DNA of 64,000 bases from Intrasporangium calvum DSM 43043 (GTDB lineage: Bacteria > Actinomycetota > Actinomycetes > Actinomycetales > Dermatophilaceae), in the NCBI RefSeq assembly GCF_000184685.1, contig NC_014830.1, positions 372,001 to 436,000 on the forward strand, read 5' to 3'. Position numbers and translations under genes: made by a program. The notes beneath the pieces were generated by a model that saw only the letters and a program-made list of their open reading frames with translations, made no database searches and had not been told where the DNA came from. Positions 24,078 to 32,155 of this stretch are shown piece after piece (position 1 is the stretch's first letter; each line of letters starts with the position of its first letter).

Positions 24078-25601
24078 ATGGGAGCCAAGGACGGTGCACG
24101 GCCGGGTGTGAACAGACGCCTGCTCCTGCAGGGCGCAGTCGGCGCGGGGGGCCTGATCGCCCTCGGCGGGCTCGGCGCCGCGCGGTCGATGGTGTCCGCG
24201 GCTGCCCCGCCGGTCAAGGGTTCACTGAACAAGCTCTTCATCCCACTGCCCGCCCACGCGACCACTGAGCTCACAGCGGCGCCGGGCCTCACCGACCTCG
24301 GTGGGGGGTCGATGGGCATGGCTCTGCTCTACAACGGTCACCTGCCCGGGCCGACCTTCGTCGTGCCCAAGGGCCAGTTGGTCTCCGTTCCCTTCACCAA
24401 CGGCCTCGACGCCCCGACCACGGTGCACTGGCACGGGCTCATCGTCCCGACCGCCGCGGACGGACAGCCGCACGACGCGATTGTGCCCAAGAGCTCCTAC
24501 TTGTACCAGTTCACCGTCAACCAACGCGCGGGCATGAGCTGGTACCACCCACACCCCCACCTGGCCACGGCGAGCCAGGTCGCCTACGGACTGGCCGGCG
24601 GCTTCATCATCCGCGACGACGTCGAGGATGCGCTCAACCTGCCCTCCGATCCCTACGAGGTGCCGCTCGTCATCCGCGACGCCAACGTCGACAAGGCCGG
24701 CAACCTCAGCTACAACGGCAAGGCGTCCGGCTTCACCGGCAGCATCGCCCTCGTCAACGGGACCCGGGACGCCCAGCTCGAGGTCGACCGGACCTGGTAC
24801 CGGTTCCGCATCCTCATCGGCTCGAACTCGAGACTCTTCAACCTGACGCTCTCCTCAGGAGCATCCTTCCGCCTCATCGGCAACGACGGCGGTCTGCTGC
24901 CGACGGCCGTGGACGTGCTCGCCATGGAGCTCAGCCCGGGCGAACGGGTCGACGTCCTCGTGGACTGCACCGGGATCGGCGCCGGGGAGACGGTGAACCT
25001 CGTCGACACCAACAGCGGCTGGACCCTGCTGCGGCTCACCGGGACGGGTGCCCTCAATGCACCCACCTCCGTCGGCCGGATTCCAGCGGATGGCGATGCG
25101 CTTTGCGTCGATATTCCGACGTTGGTCGCGCCGGCCGATGTCACGAGGCGCACGTTCTCCTTCGACGGGATGACGCGGATCAACGGCCTCGTCTACGACA
25201 TGGACCGCATCTCCTTCGAGGTGCCAGAGAACACTGTGGAGGAGTGGGTCTTCCGCACGAACGGCAACGCGCCCCACCCGGTTCACATCCACGGCGCGTC
25301 GTTCCAGGTGGTCTCGCGGACGGGGGGCCGGCGCAAGCTCTTCGAGTGGGAGGCCGGGTGGAAGGACACGGTGCTCCTCCACGACCGCGAGACGGTCACC
25401 GTCCGCATCCGCTTCGACGGCGGTCATCGGGGTCGGTACCTCATGCACTGCCACAAGCTGGAGCACGAGGACGCCGGGATGATGCTCAACTTCATGGTCG
25501 TGGACCCGAACGCGCAGCTGGGAGCGAGCCCAGCGGCATACGACACGGCGGTGCCCGGGCCTCACGGAATGGCGGCACAGGGACACGTCAGCCACAAATA
25601 G
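24078..25601 (+). CDS. Multicopper oxidase, probably Tat-exported
   Basis: A 507-residue multicopper oxidase. The N-terminus GVNRRLLLQGAVGAGGLIAL has twin arginines at residues 13-14 and a hydrophobic core, a likely Tat signal. The four copper-ligand blocks are present: VHWHG (near 117), WYHPHPH (near 155), HPVHIHG (near 400) and HCHKLEHEDAGM (near 457), the last with the Cys and Met of the type 1 site. Such enzymes oxidise Cu(I), Mn(II), phenols or similar substrates with O2 outside the membrane. The start at 24078 follows AAGGAG. A family A repeat core encodes ASPAAYDT near the C-terminus (25527-25542). Confidence 0.93.
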   Translation: MGAKDGARPGVNRRLLLQGAVGAGGLIALGGLGAARSMVSAAAPPVKGSLNKLFIPLPAHATTELTAAPGLTDLGGGSMGMALLYNGHLPGPTFVVPKGQLVSVPFTNGLDAPTTVHWHGLIVPTAADGQPHDAIVPKSSYLYQFTVNQRAGMSWYHPHPHLATASQVAYGLAGGFIIRDDVEDALNLPSDPYEVPLVIRDANVDKAGNLSYNGKASGFTGSIALVNGTRDAQLEVDRTWYRFRILIGSNSRLFNLTLSSGASFRLIGNDGGLLPTAVDVLAMELSPGERVDVLVDCTGIGAGETVNLVDTNSGWTLLRLTGTGALNAPTSVGRIPADGDALCVDIPTLVAPADVTRRTFSFDGMTRINGLVYDMDRISFEVPENTVEEWVFRTNGNAPHPVHIHGASFQVVSRTGGRRKLFEWEAGWKDTVLLHDRETVTVRIRFDGGHRGRYLMHCHKLEHEDAGMMLNFMVVDPNAQLGASPAAYDTAVPGPHGMAAQGHVSHK

Positions 25602-25611
25602 ACTGGCGGGC

Positions 25612-27372
25612 ATGGTCTCCCCGCTCGTCGCGCTCACCCCGAAGGTCCAGTCCGCGATCGCCGCCGCCCTCGGTGACGACTTCCGCGAGGCGGACCCGGT
25701 GCTGCGCCCGTCGCAGTTCGCCGACGTGCAGGTCAACGCCGCCCTTGCCCTCGGCAAGAAGGTCGGCGCGGCACCCCGCGACGTGGCCGCGAGGATCGTC
25801 GCCGCCCTCGACCTCGACGGTGTCGCCGAGAAGGTCGAGGTGAGCGGGCCGGGCTTCGTCAACATCACGTTCAGCGACGCCTGGCTCGCGTCCCTCCTCG
25901 CCGACGTCGACCAGGACGACCGGCTCGGCGTGCCCGTCGAGGAGCCGCAGAACATCCCCATCGACTACTCCGCGCCCAACGTCGCCAAGGAGATGCACGT
26001 CGGCCACCTCCGCACGACCATCGTGGGCGACTCGCTCGCCCGGACCCTCGAGCACCTCGGCCACCACGTCATCCGGCAGAACCACATCGGCGACTGGGGC
26101 ACGCCCTTCGGCATGCTCATCGAGCACCTCCTCGAGGTGGGGGAGGACTCACCCGAGGCGGAGCTGCTCGTCACCGACCCCAACGCCTTCTACCAGGCGG
26201 CCCGGGCCAAGTTCGACGCCGCCGAGCAGGCCGACCCCGACGGCAGCGCAGGCGACTTCGACATCCGGGCCCGCGCGCGGGTCGTCAAGCTCCAGGCCGG
26301 CGACCCCGAGACGCTCGAGCACTGGCACCGGCTCGTCGGGATGTCGAAGGTCTACTTCAACAAGGTCTACCAGGCGCTCGGGGTCACCCTCGGCGACGAG
26401 AACCTCGCCGGCGAGTCGACCTACAACCACCTGCTCGCCGACGTCTGCGGCGAGCTCGAGGCCAAGGGCCTGGCGACCGTCTCGGATGGTGCGCTGTGCG
26501 TCTTCCTCGACGGCTACACCGGGCGCGAGGGCAAGCCGGTGCCGCTCATCATTCGCAAGTCCGATGGCGGATATGGTTACCCCACAACGGATCTCGCGAC
26601 GATCAAGTACCGGGTCGGCGACCTCGGAGCACACCGGGTGCTGTATGTCATCGGCGCCCCGCAGGCCCTGCACCTCAACATGGTGTGGGACACCGCACGG
26701 CTCGCCGGCTGGCTGCCCGACGACGTGACCCCGGTGCACATCCAGATCGGCAACGTCCTCGGCGAGGACCGCAAGATCCTCAAGACCCGTTCCGGCTCGT
26801 CGCTGCGGCTCATGGCGCTGCTCGACGAGGCCGTCGCCAAGGCGCGGGGACTCATCGACGAGACGCGGCCCGACCTGTCCGAGGAGGAGCGGGCGACGAT
26901 CGCGCGGCAGGTCGGCATCGGCGCCGTGAAGTACGCCGACCTCTCGGTCGCCCACAACAGCGAGTACGTCTTCGACCTCGACCGGATGGTGTCGCTCACC
27001 GGCAACACCGGCCCGTACCTCCAGTACGTCGTCGCGCGGGTGCGGTCGATCTTCCGCCAGGCGGGTCTCGACCCGCTCACCCAGCACGCGCCGATCACCC
27101 TGGGGACGCCGCACGAGCGGGCCCTGGGTCAACAGCTGCTCGGCTTCGGGGACGTCGTCACCGAGGTGGGGGCGGAGTACGAGCCGCACCGGCTCTGCGG
27201 CTACCTCTTCGAGCTGGCCCAGGCGTTCTCGGCCTTCTACGAGAACTGCCCCGTCCTCAAGGCCGAGACGCCCGAGCTCCGCGAGTCGCGGCTGACGCTC
27301 AGTGCGCTCGTGCTGCGGACCATGGTGACCGGTCTCGACCTCCTCGGCTTGGAGTCGCCCGAGCAGATGTGA
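25612..27372 (+). CDS. argS: Arginyl-tRNA synthetase
   Basis: A 586-residue class I synthetase that charges tRNA-Arg. The N-terminal Add-1 domain covers residues 1-115. The HIGH-type motif is NVAKEMHVGHLRTTIVGDSL (around 125-144), the KMSKS position reads KILKTRSGSSL (around 391), and the C-terminal DALR anticodon-binding domain follows (KYADLSVAHNSEYVFDLDRM, PYLQYVVARVRSIFRQ, ending VTGLDLLGLESPEQM). It starts 10 bases after the oxidase stop. Essential gene; all parts are present and full length. Confidence 0.97.
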   Translation: MVSPLVALTPKVQSAIAAALGDDFREADPVLRPSQFADVQVNAALALGKKVGAAPRDVAARIVAALDLDGVAEKVEVSGPGFVNITFSDAWLASLLADVDQDDRLGVPVEEPQNIPIDYSAPNVAKEMHVGHLRTTIVGDSLARTLEHLGHHVIRQNHIGDWGTPFGMLIEHLLEVGEDSPEAELLVTDPNAFYQAARAKFDAAEQADPDGSAGDFDIRARARVVKLQAGDPETLEHWHRLVGMSKVYFNKVYQALGVTLGDENLAGESTYNHLLADVCGELEAKGLATVSDGALCVFLDGYTGREGKPVPLIIRKSDGGYGYPTTDLATIKYRVGDLGAHRVLYVIGAPQALHLNMVWDTARLAGWLPDDVTPVHIQIGNVLGEDRKILKTRSGSSLRLMALLDEAVAKARGLIDETRPDLSEEERATIARQVGIGAVKYADLSVAHNSEYVFDLDRMVSLTGNTGPYLQYVVARVRSIFRQAGLDPLTQHAPITLGTPHERALGQQLLGFGDVVTEVGAEYEPHRLCGYLFELAQAFSAFYENCPVLKAETPELRESRLTLSALVLRTMVTGLDLLGLESPEQM

Positions 27373-27446
27373 GCGTGGAAGCTGGCCCGTCCCCTGAGGC
27401 GGGCAAGCTTCCACAGTTCTCACGCTCATGCCGTATGCCGCTGGGC
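27371..27446 (+). terminator. Terminator hairpin after argS, joined to a family A core
   Basis: GTGGAAGC (27375-27382) pairs with GCTTCCAC (27407-27414) around a GC-rich inner stem, and GAGCGTG/CACGCTC can extend it outward. A family A core CCGTATGCCGCTGGGC follows at 27431-27446 with no inverted partner of equal length close by. Confidence 0.65.
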
Positions 27447-27500
27447 CGGCTTCCCAGCCGAAGCCGTCCCCTGCGTGGGGCCCGGTGGGATGATCGGCAG

Positions 27501-28736
27501 ATGCGGTTCACGTTCGGGGACGTGGTTCTCGACACCGACCGGTTCCTCCTGGAGCGCGGCGGCGAGCCGGTGCACGTGCAGCCGCAGGTCTTCGACGTCC
27601 TCTCCCACCTGGTCCGCCACCGGGAGCGGGTCGTGCCGAAGACCGAGCTGCTCGATGCGGTGTGGGGCAACCGGTTCGTGACCGAGTCGACCCTGACGAG
27701 CCGGATCAAGACGGCCCGGCGCGTCGTCGGGGACGACGGAGCGCTCCAGCGAGTGATCCAGACCGTCCACGGCCGGGGGTACCGCTGGATCGCCGAGGTC
27801 GAGACGGAGGGGATCGGGCCGGGTGACGGACCGGACATCCCTCCCGACCCGCCGCTCCGCAGGGAGCAGCACATCCGCTTCTGTGAGGCGAGCGACGGTG
27901 TCCGGATCGCCTACGCAACGGTCGGGGAGGGTCCGCCGCTGGTTCGCGCAGCGCACTGGATCACCCACCTCGACTACGAGTGGCACAGCCCTGTGTGGCG
28001 CCACTGGATGGAGGGCCTCTCGCGCGGGCGGACGTTCATCCGGTACGACGAGCGCGGCTGCGGACTGTCTGACCACGACCCGGAGGACATCTCCTTCGAG
28101 TCGTTCGTCCGCGACCTCGAGACCGTCGTCGACGAGCTCGGGCTCGAGCGGTTCCCGCTCATGGGGCTCTCGCAGGGGGGACCCGTCGCGATCGAGTACG
28201 CCGTCCGCCACCCGGAGCGGGTCAGCCGTCTCATCCTCATCGGTGCGTTCGCCACCGGCCGCCTCGTCCGGGCCGGCACCGCGGCGGAGCTGCGCGAGGC
28301 CCAGATGCAGGGCGAGCTCATGCAGCTGGGCTGGGGGCGCGACGACCCGTCGTTCCGGCTCTACTTCTCGTCCACCTTCATGCCGGACGCCCCGCCGCAG
28401 ATGTGGAGCGACTTCGCCGCCCTGATGCGGCGCACGACCTCAGCCGAGAACGCCCTGCGGCTCAACAACGTCTCCATCGCCATGGACGTCCGCGAGTCGG
28501 CGACGAAGGTCTCGGTCCCCACCCTGATCCTGCACGGCCGCCACGAGGTGCGGATCCCGTTCAGCCAGGGCCGGGAGCTCGCGGCCCGGATCCGGGGGAG
28601 TCGGCTCGTGCCGCTCGACACCCGCAACCACCTGCTCCAGGCGGACGAGCCCGCGTGGCGGCACCTCTTGCGGGAGATCGACGCCTTCCTCGCCGAGGAC
28701 GAGTCCACGAGCCGTCCAGCAGAAGTCCACCGCTAG
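27501..28736 (+). CDS. Winged-helix / alpha-beta hydrolase fusion protein
   Basis: A 411-residue two-domain protein. Residues 1-100 are an OmpR-type winged helix (MRFTFGDVVLDTDRFLLERG, FDVLSHLVRHRERVVPKTEL, VIQTVHGRGYRWIAEVE). After a Pro-rich linker, residues about 125-400 form an alpha/beta hydrolase: the nucleophile elbow is GLSQGG, oxyanion and lid regions precede it, the acid position reads HGRHEVRIPF (Glu in place of the more common Asp), and the histidine is in TRNHLLQADEPAW. The fusion suggests a regulator that senses or turns over a small ester or lactone. It has a 61-base gap to the flavoprotein gene and may lead that operon. Confidence 0.85.
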   Translation: MRFTFGDVVLDTDRFLLERGGEPVHVQPQVFDVLSHLVRHRERVVPKTELLDAVWGNRFVTESTLTSRIKTARRVVGDDGALQRVIQTVHGRGYRWIAEVETEGIGPGDGPDIPPDPPLRREQHIRFCEASDGVRIAYATVGEGPPLVRAAHWITHLDYEWHSPVWRHWMEGLSRGRTFIRYDERGCGLSDHDPEDISFESFVRDLETVVDELGLERFPLMGLSQGGPVAIEYAVRHPERVSRLILIGAFATGRLVRAGTAAELREAQMQGELMQLGWGRDDPSFRLYFSSTFMPDAPPQMWSDFAALMRRTTSAENALRLNNVSIAMDVRESATKVSVPTLILHGRHEVRIPFSQGRELAARIRGSRLVPLDTRNHLLQADEPAWRHLLREIDAFLAEDESTSRPAEVHR

Positions 28737-28797
28737 TCCGAGACCTTCGGGCCCATCCGGCGGATGGTTTCCCTCGAGCCGATCGAGAGGAACCACC

Positions 28798-30078
28798 GTG
28801 AACATCAGACGAGCAGGTGCGGAGGCCGGGAAGGAGCCCCGGACGGTCACCGCCGACGTCGTCGTCGTGGGGGCCCGCGTGGCCGGTGCCGCGACGGCCA
28901 CGCACCTCGCCCGGGCCGGCCACGACGTCCTCATGCTCGACCGGGGGGCGTTCCCGAGCGACACGGTCTCGACCCACGTCATCGCGCGGTCCGGGATGGT
29001 CCTGCTCTCGCGGCTCGGCGTTCTCCAGCAGCTCGTGGAGGAGGGAGCGCCGCCGCTGCGCCGGGTGGAGTTCGCCAGCCGACTTGGCAGCGTGCAGCGC
29101 GACATCAAGGACCGCTACGGGACCGACTTCGTGCTGGCCCCGCGCCGCTACGCCCTCGACGACGTCCTGCAGCGAACGGCACTCGCGGCCGGGGCCCGGC
29201 TGCACGAGGGGTTCTCGGTCGACGTGGTGCTCACCGACGCGACCGGCAGGGCCATCGGGGTCCACGGGCACGATGAACGTGGGCCCGTCGAGGTGCGGGC
29301 GGCGCACGTCGTCGGGGCCGACGGGTTGAGCTCCCGGGTGGCCCGGTGTCTGGGGGCGCAGCCCACGGTCGTGCGACCGGCCTTCGGAGCGTGTCAGTAC
29401 GCCTACTTCGCGGGCGCCTGGGACGCCGTCGAGTACCACCTCGGTGACGGCGTGTTCGCGGGTGTCTTCCCGACCCACGGCGGCGAGGCGTGTGTGTGGG
29501 CCATCACGCCGGAGGCCGTCGCACGGCGCTACCGGAATGGTCGCCGCGGAGGCCACGGCCATCCGACCCGTGGCGGCGCGGACGCCGCCTTGGCTCACCT
29601 GCTTCGGGACCGGCTCCCCGACCTCGCCGACCGCCTCGGGCCAGGTTCGCAGCAGGGTCCGGTGCGCGGAATGCTCCGGATGCCGAACCACTTCCGTCGG
29701 GCGCACGGACCGGGCTGGTCGCTCGTCGGCGACGCCGGCTACCACCGCGACGCCATCACCGGTCACGGGATCAGCGACGCCCTGTGCCAGGCGGAACTGG
29801 CAGCGGCAGCGATCGAGGCGAGTCTCCGCTGTCCTTCGCAGGAGGCCGAGGCCCTCGCCGACTACGAGGGCCACCGTGACCGGATGTCCCTGCCGATCTT
29901 CGAGACCACCGTCGCGCTGGCCGCCTTCCCCGACCAGTCGACGTTCATCGAGCTCCAACGTCGCCTAGCCGTCGAGATCGACGAGCTCGCCGAGGAGCTG
30001 TACGACCGCCCGCTCCCGGTCGGAGCACCAAACCACCCATCACCCGAGATGAAGGAAGCAGCTACCCATGTCCACTGA
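28798..30078 (+). CDS. FAD-dependent oxidoreductase (monooxygenase/reductase type)
   Basis: A 426-residue flavoprotein of the p-hydroxybenzoate hydroxylase/geranylgeranyl reductase superfamily. The Rossmann motif is VVVVGARVAGAATATHLARA with an acidic strand end LMLDRG, the second site is HVVGADGLSSRVARCLGAQ (the DG motif), and the FAD ribityl block is WSLVGDAGYHRDAITGHGIS (GD motif). The GTG start follows GAGAGG. Substrate unknown. It overlaps the following OsmC-type gene by 11 bases, so the two are coupled. Confidence 0.9.
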   Translation: MNIRRAGAEAGKEPRTVTADVVVVGARVAGAATATHLARAGHDVLMLDRGAFPSDTVSTHVIARSGMVLLSRLGVLQQLVEEGAPPLRRVEFASRLGSVQRDIKDRYGTDFVLAPRRYALDDVLQRTALAAGARLHEGFSVDVVLTDATGRAIGVHGHDERGPVEVRAAHVVGADGLSSRVARCLGAQPTVVRPAFGACQYAYFAGAWDAVEYHLGDGVFAGVFPTHGGEACVWAITPEAVARRYRNGRRGGHGHPTRGGADAALAHLLRDRLPDLADRLGPGSQQGPVRGMLRMPNHFRRAHGPGWSLVGDAGYHRDAITGHGISDALCQAELAAAAIEASLRCPSQEAEALADYEGHRDRMSLPIFETTVALAAFPDQSTFIELQRRLAVEIDELAEELYDRPLPVGAPNHPSPEMKEAATHVH

Positions 30079-30628
30079 GACCGCACACCGCAACGGCGTC
30101 GACACGCCGACGCTCTTCGCCACCCTCGACGCCGTCAGGGAGACGCCTGCCGCGGCGCATTTCCAGTTCCGGGCACACAACGAGTGGATCGACGGGACGC
30201 ACAGCCTGTCCCGGATCCACGACTTCTTCGGCGTCGGGGAGGAACGAACGCACGAGCGGGTGTTCACCTTCGATGCCGACCACCCGGCCGTCCTCGTCGG
30301 GAGGGACCGCGGGCCGACACCCGTCGAGCTCCTGCTTCACGCGATCGCCGCCTGCATCACCGCCGGGATCGCCAACATCGCGTCAGCGCGGAAGGTCACC
30401 CTGACCGAGGTCCGGTCGACGGTGCGCGGAGACATCGACCTCAACGGCATCCTCGGCCTGCAGGACGTCCGCAACGGCTTCCAGCACGTGACAGTGACGT
30501 TCCAGGTCAAGGGTGATGCCCCCGAGGCGGTGCTCCGCGAGATCGTGGAGCAGTCCCGACAGCGGTCCGCCGTCTACGACGTCATGGCGAACGGCGTCCC
30601 CGTCGACCTGCGAGTCGAGGTGGGCTGA
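30068..30628 (+). CDS. OsmC/Ohr family protein
   Basis: A 186-residue OsmC-fold protein. Recognisable parts are FDADHPAVLVGRDRGPTPVE, the helix LLLHAIAACITAGIANIASA with the first cysteine, and the strand-helix region FQHVTVTFQVKGDAPEAVLR. OsmC proteins reduce organic hydroperoxides with two cysteines; here ACI holds one Cys and the second Cys is not evident, so peroxidase activity is uncertain. Co-translation with a flavoprotein suggests removal of a reactive by-product. The start ATG at 30068 lies inside the end of the upstream gene. Confidence 0.85.
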   Translation: MSTETAHRNGVDTPTLFATLDAVRETPAAAHFQFRAHNEWIDGTHSLSRIHDFFGVGEERTHERVFTFDADHPAVLVGRDRGPTPVELLLHAIAACITAGIANIASARKVTLTEVRSTVRGDIDLNGILGLQDVRNGFQHVTVTFQVKGDAPEAVLREIVEQSRQRSAVYDVMANGVPVDLRVEVG

Positions 30629-30638
30629 GCGCAAAGGG

Positions 30639-30673
30639 GGGCCGAGCGCGTCAGGGGGGTACGCGCTCGGCCC
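30639..30673 (+). terminator. Terminator hairpin with GGGGGGTA loop
   Basis: GGGCCGAGCGCG pairs perfectly with CGCGCTCGGCCC (12 bp) around the loop tcaggggggta, 10 bases after the osmC stop. It lies between convergent genes and may serve both strands. Confidence 0.75.
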
Positions 30674-30729
30674 CTCGGGCCTCACGTCCGGCTGGGACAG
30701 CGGGACGTGAGAGGCGGGGTCGGCGAGGG

Positions 30730-30903
30730 TCAGCCTCGGCCGAAGAGCCGGCCGAAGACGCCACCGGAGGAACCGGACGACTCCTTCGCGTGGCCCCCAC
30801 ACCGCTGTGCCTGGGGCACGTGGCGCATCACCTGGTCGACGTGCTGGCCGCAACCGGCCCAGGTGGTCTTGCCGCAGGTCCTGCAGTTGGCGGGTCGGCA
30901 CAT
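30730..30903 (-). CDS. Conserved 57-residue cysteine-rich protein
   Basis: A short leftward gene reading MCRPANCRTCGKTTWAGCGQ, HVDQVMRHVPQAQRCGGHAK, ESSGSSGGVFGRLFGRG. The Cys pattern C-x4-C-x2-C-x7-C plus HVDQVM and a fifth Cys before GGHAK suggest a small zinc-binding or Fe-S fold. I recall very similar short proteins (MCRPxTCKTCGKTTWAGCGQ) across actinobacteria, without known function. AGGAGG lies 8 bases upstream of the ATG at 30903. It is divergent from the thioredoxin gene, with a CsoR/CstR-like palindrome between them. Confidence 0.85.
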   Translation of the reverse strand: MCRPANCRTCGKTTWAGCGQHVDQVMRHVPQAQRCGGHAKESSGSSGGVFGRLFGRG

Positions 30904-30957
30904 GTCATGTCCTCCTCGAGGTCTGTGTGACTCATCAGTCTATGTGAACGGAAATAG

Positions 30958-30973
30958 ATACCCCAGGGGGTAT
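30958..30973. promoter_or_regulatory. CsoR/CstR-like operator
   Basis: ATACCCCAGGGGGTAT is a perfect palindrome of 7-bp arms (ATACCCC/GGGGTAT) around AG. The C-tract/G-tract design is typical of sites bound by the copper sensor CsoR and the persulfide sensor CstR. It lies 75 bases before the thioredoxin start and 55 bases before the start of the divergent small gene. No csoR gene is visible in the window. Confidence 0.65.
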
Positions 30974-31047
30974 GTTGGAAGCACTGTAGACCACGCCAAC
31001 CGGGGCGCGCCAGTTGGCGCTGCCACACACCCTGAAGGAACCCATCC

Positions 31048-31422
31048 ATGAGCACCCGAAACCTGACCTACGCCGACTTCGAGTCCGTCGTCTCCGCAGA
31101 GGGCATCGTCCTCGTCGACTTCTGGGCCTCGTGGTGCGGGCCGTGCCGCATGTTCGCGCCCGTCTATGAGGCCGCATCGGAGACCCATGCCGACATCACC
31201 TTCGGCAAGGTCGACACCGAAGCCGAGCAGCAGCTCGCCGCCGCGGCGCGGATCACCTCCATCCCGACCCTGATGGCCTTCCGCGACGGCATCCTCGTCT
31301 TCAGCCAGCCCGGGGCGCTGCCCGCCGCTGCCCTCGAACAGGTCGTCCAGGCCGTCCGTGACCTCGACATGGAGGACGTCCGGCGCCAGGTCGAAGCGCA
31401 GAGCGCAAAGGCTGACGCCTGA
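31048..31422 (+). CDS. trxA: Thioredoxin
   Basis: A 124-residue thioredoxin with the active site FWASWCGPCRMFAP (Cys30 and Cys33), the cis-proline at SIPTLMAFRDG, and standard strands before it (GIVLVDF). Compared with housekeeping thioredoxin it has a C-terminal extension of about 15 residues (MEDVRRQVEAQSAKADA). It is followed after 77 bases by a DUF302 gene. The upstream CsoR/CstR-type palindrome suggests induction by copper or sulfane sulfur. It would reduce protein disulfides or persulfides in the cytoplasm. Confidence 0.95.
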   Translation: MSTRNLTYADFESVVSAEGIVLVDFWASWCGPCRMFAPVYEAASETHADITFGKVDTEAEQQLAAAARITSIPTLMAFRDGILVFSQPGALPAAALEQVVQAVRDLDMEDVRRQVEAQSAKADA

Positions 31423-31499
31423 CCCGACCGCGGACCAGACTGGGGTCGATGCCACCATCTGTGGCGCACCCCAACCAACCGAGCACGAGGAGCACAGCG

Positions 31500-31904
31500 A
31501 TGGACCACGCGATCACCGTCACGACAGGCCTCCCCTTCGAGGCGGCCCTCCAGGCCACGCGCGAGCGGCTCTCCGAGGAGGGCTTCGGCATCCTCTCGGA
31601 GATCGACCTCGCCGGGACCCTCAAGGCCAAGATCGGCGCAGACCTTCCGCCGCAGGTCATCCTCGGAGCCTGCCGCCCGCCGCTGGCGCACGCGGCCATC
31701 CAGGCCGAGCCGTCGATCGGGGTCTTCCTGCCGTGCAACGTCGTCGTCCGCGTCGATGAAGCGGGCCGCACCGTCGTCCAGGCGATGAACCCCGACTTCA
31801 TGACCCAGATCGCTTCCGGTGCGGCGCTGGCGGACGTCGCGGCGGACGCGAAGGCACGGATCACCAGGGCCCTGGACGCCGTCGCGGCAGCCCCGGTCAG
31901 CTGA
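31500..31904 (+). CDS. DUF302 protein
   Basis: A 134-residue protein of the DUF302 family: ITVTTGLPFEAALQATRERL, SEEGFGILSEIDLAGTLKAK, GACRPPLAHAAIQAEPSIGV, FLPCNVVVRVDEAGRTVVQA, with a conserved Cys in GACRPP and another in LPCN. The function is unknown; the family is often found near thioredoxins and thiosulfate or copper genes. Start ATG 31500 follows GAGGAG. It is likely co-transcribed with trxA, and the family C repeat follows its stop. Confidence 0.85.
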   Translation: MDHAITVTTGLPFEAALQATRERLSEEGFGILSEIDLAGTLKAKIGADLPPQVILGACRPPLAHAAIQAEPSIGVFLPCNVVVRVDEAGRTVVQAMNPDFMTQIASGAALADVAADAKARITRALDAVAAAPVS

Positions 31905-31912
31905 CCTGACGC

Positions 31913-32011
31913 ACTACGTCACTGACCTGCCAGCTGAGTCAGTGGGTACCACTGACCCGCCAGCTGAGTCAGTGGGTACCACTGACCCGCGGGGCGGGTC
32001 AGTGACGTAGT
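31913..32011. repeat. Family C repeat element (2 tandem units)
   Basis: Outer arms ACTACGTCACTGACC (31913-31927) and GGTCAGTGACGTAGT (31997-32011) are exact inverted copies. Between them lie two identical 30-base units (31931-31960 and 31961-31990), each centred on GTCAGTGGGTACCACTGAC, itself a palindrome of 8-bp arms around GTA. A second element of the same design, with three units, is at 55731-55859. Confidence 0.92.
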
Positions 32012-32075
32012 CGCGCTGCCGGCACCCTCCGCTGCTCACGCCGGTCACCTTCCTCCACGGACGGCTCGCCCTGTG

Positions 32076-32139
32076 CCGTATGCCGCTCAGCGCGCTCCCG
32101 AGGTCAGGTGACCCTGGGAGCGCGCTCAGCGGCATACGG
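32076..32139. repeat. Family A repeat hairpin, 24-bp stem
   Basis: CCGTATGCCGCTCAGCGCGC+TCCC (32076-32099) and its exact reverse complement (32116-32139) form a 24-bp stem with a 16-base loop. It lies 16 bases before the 3' end of the leftward acyl-CoA dehydrogenase gene and probably terminates transcription on both strands. Confidence 0.9.
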
Positions 32140-32155
32140 AAGGGCTTGTCGTCCC

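Noticed and set aside
31913-32011. CRISPR or iteron-type replication origin
   Set aside because: Only two or three abutting units with no unique spacers, and no replication initiator gene nearby. It fits a structured intergenic repeat better.
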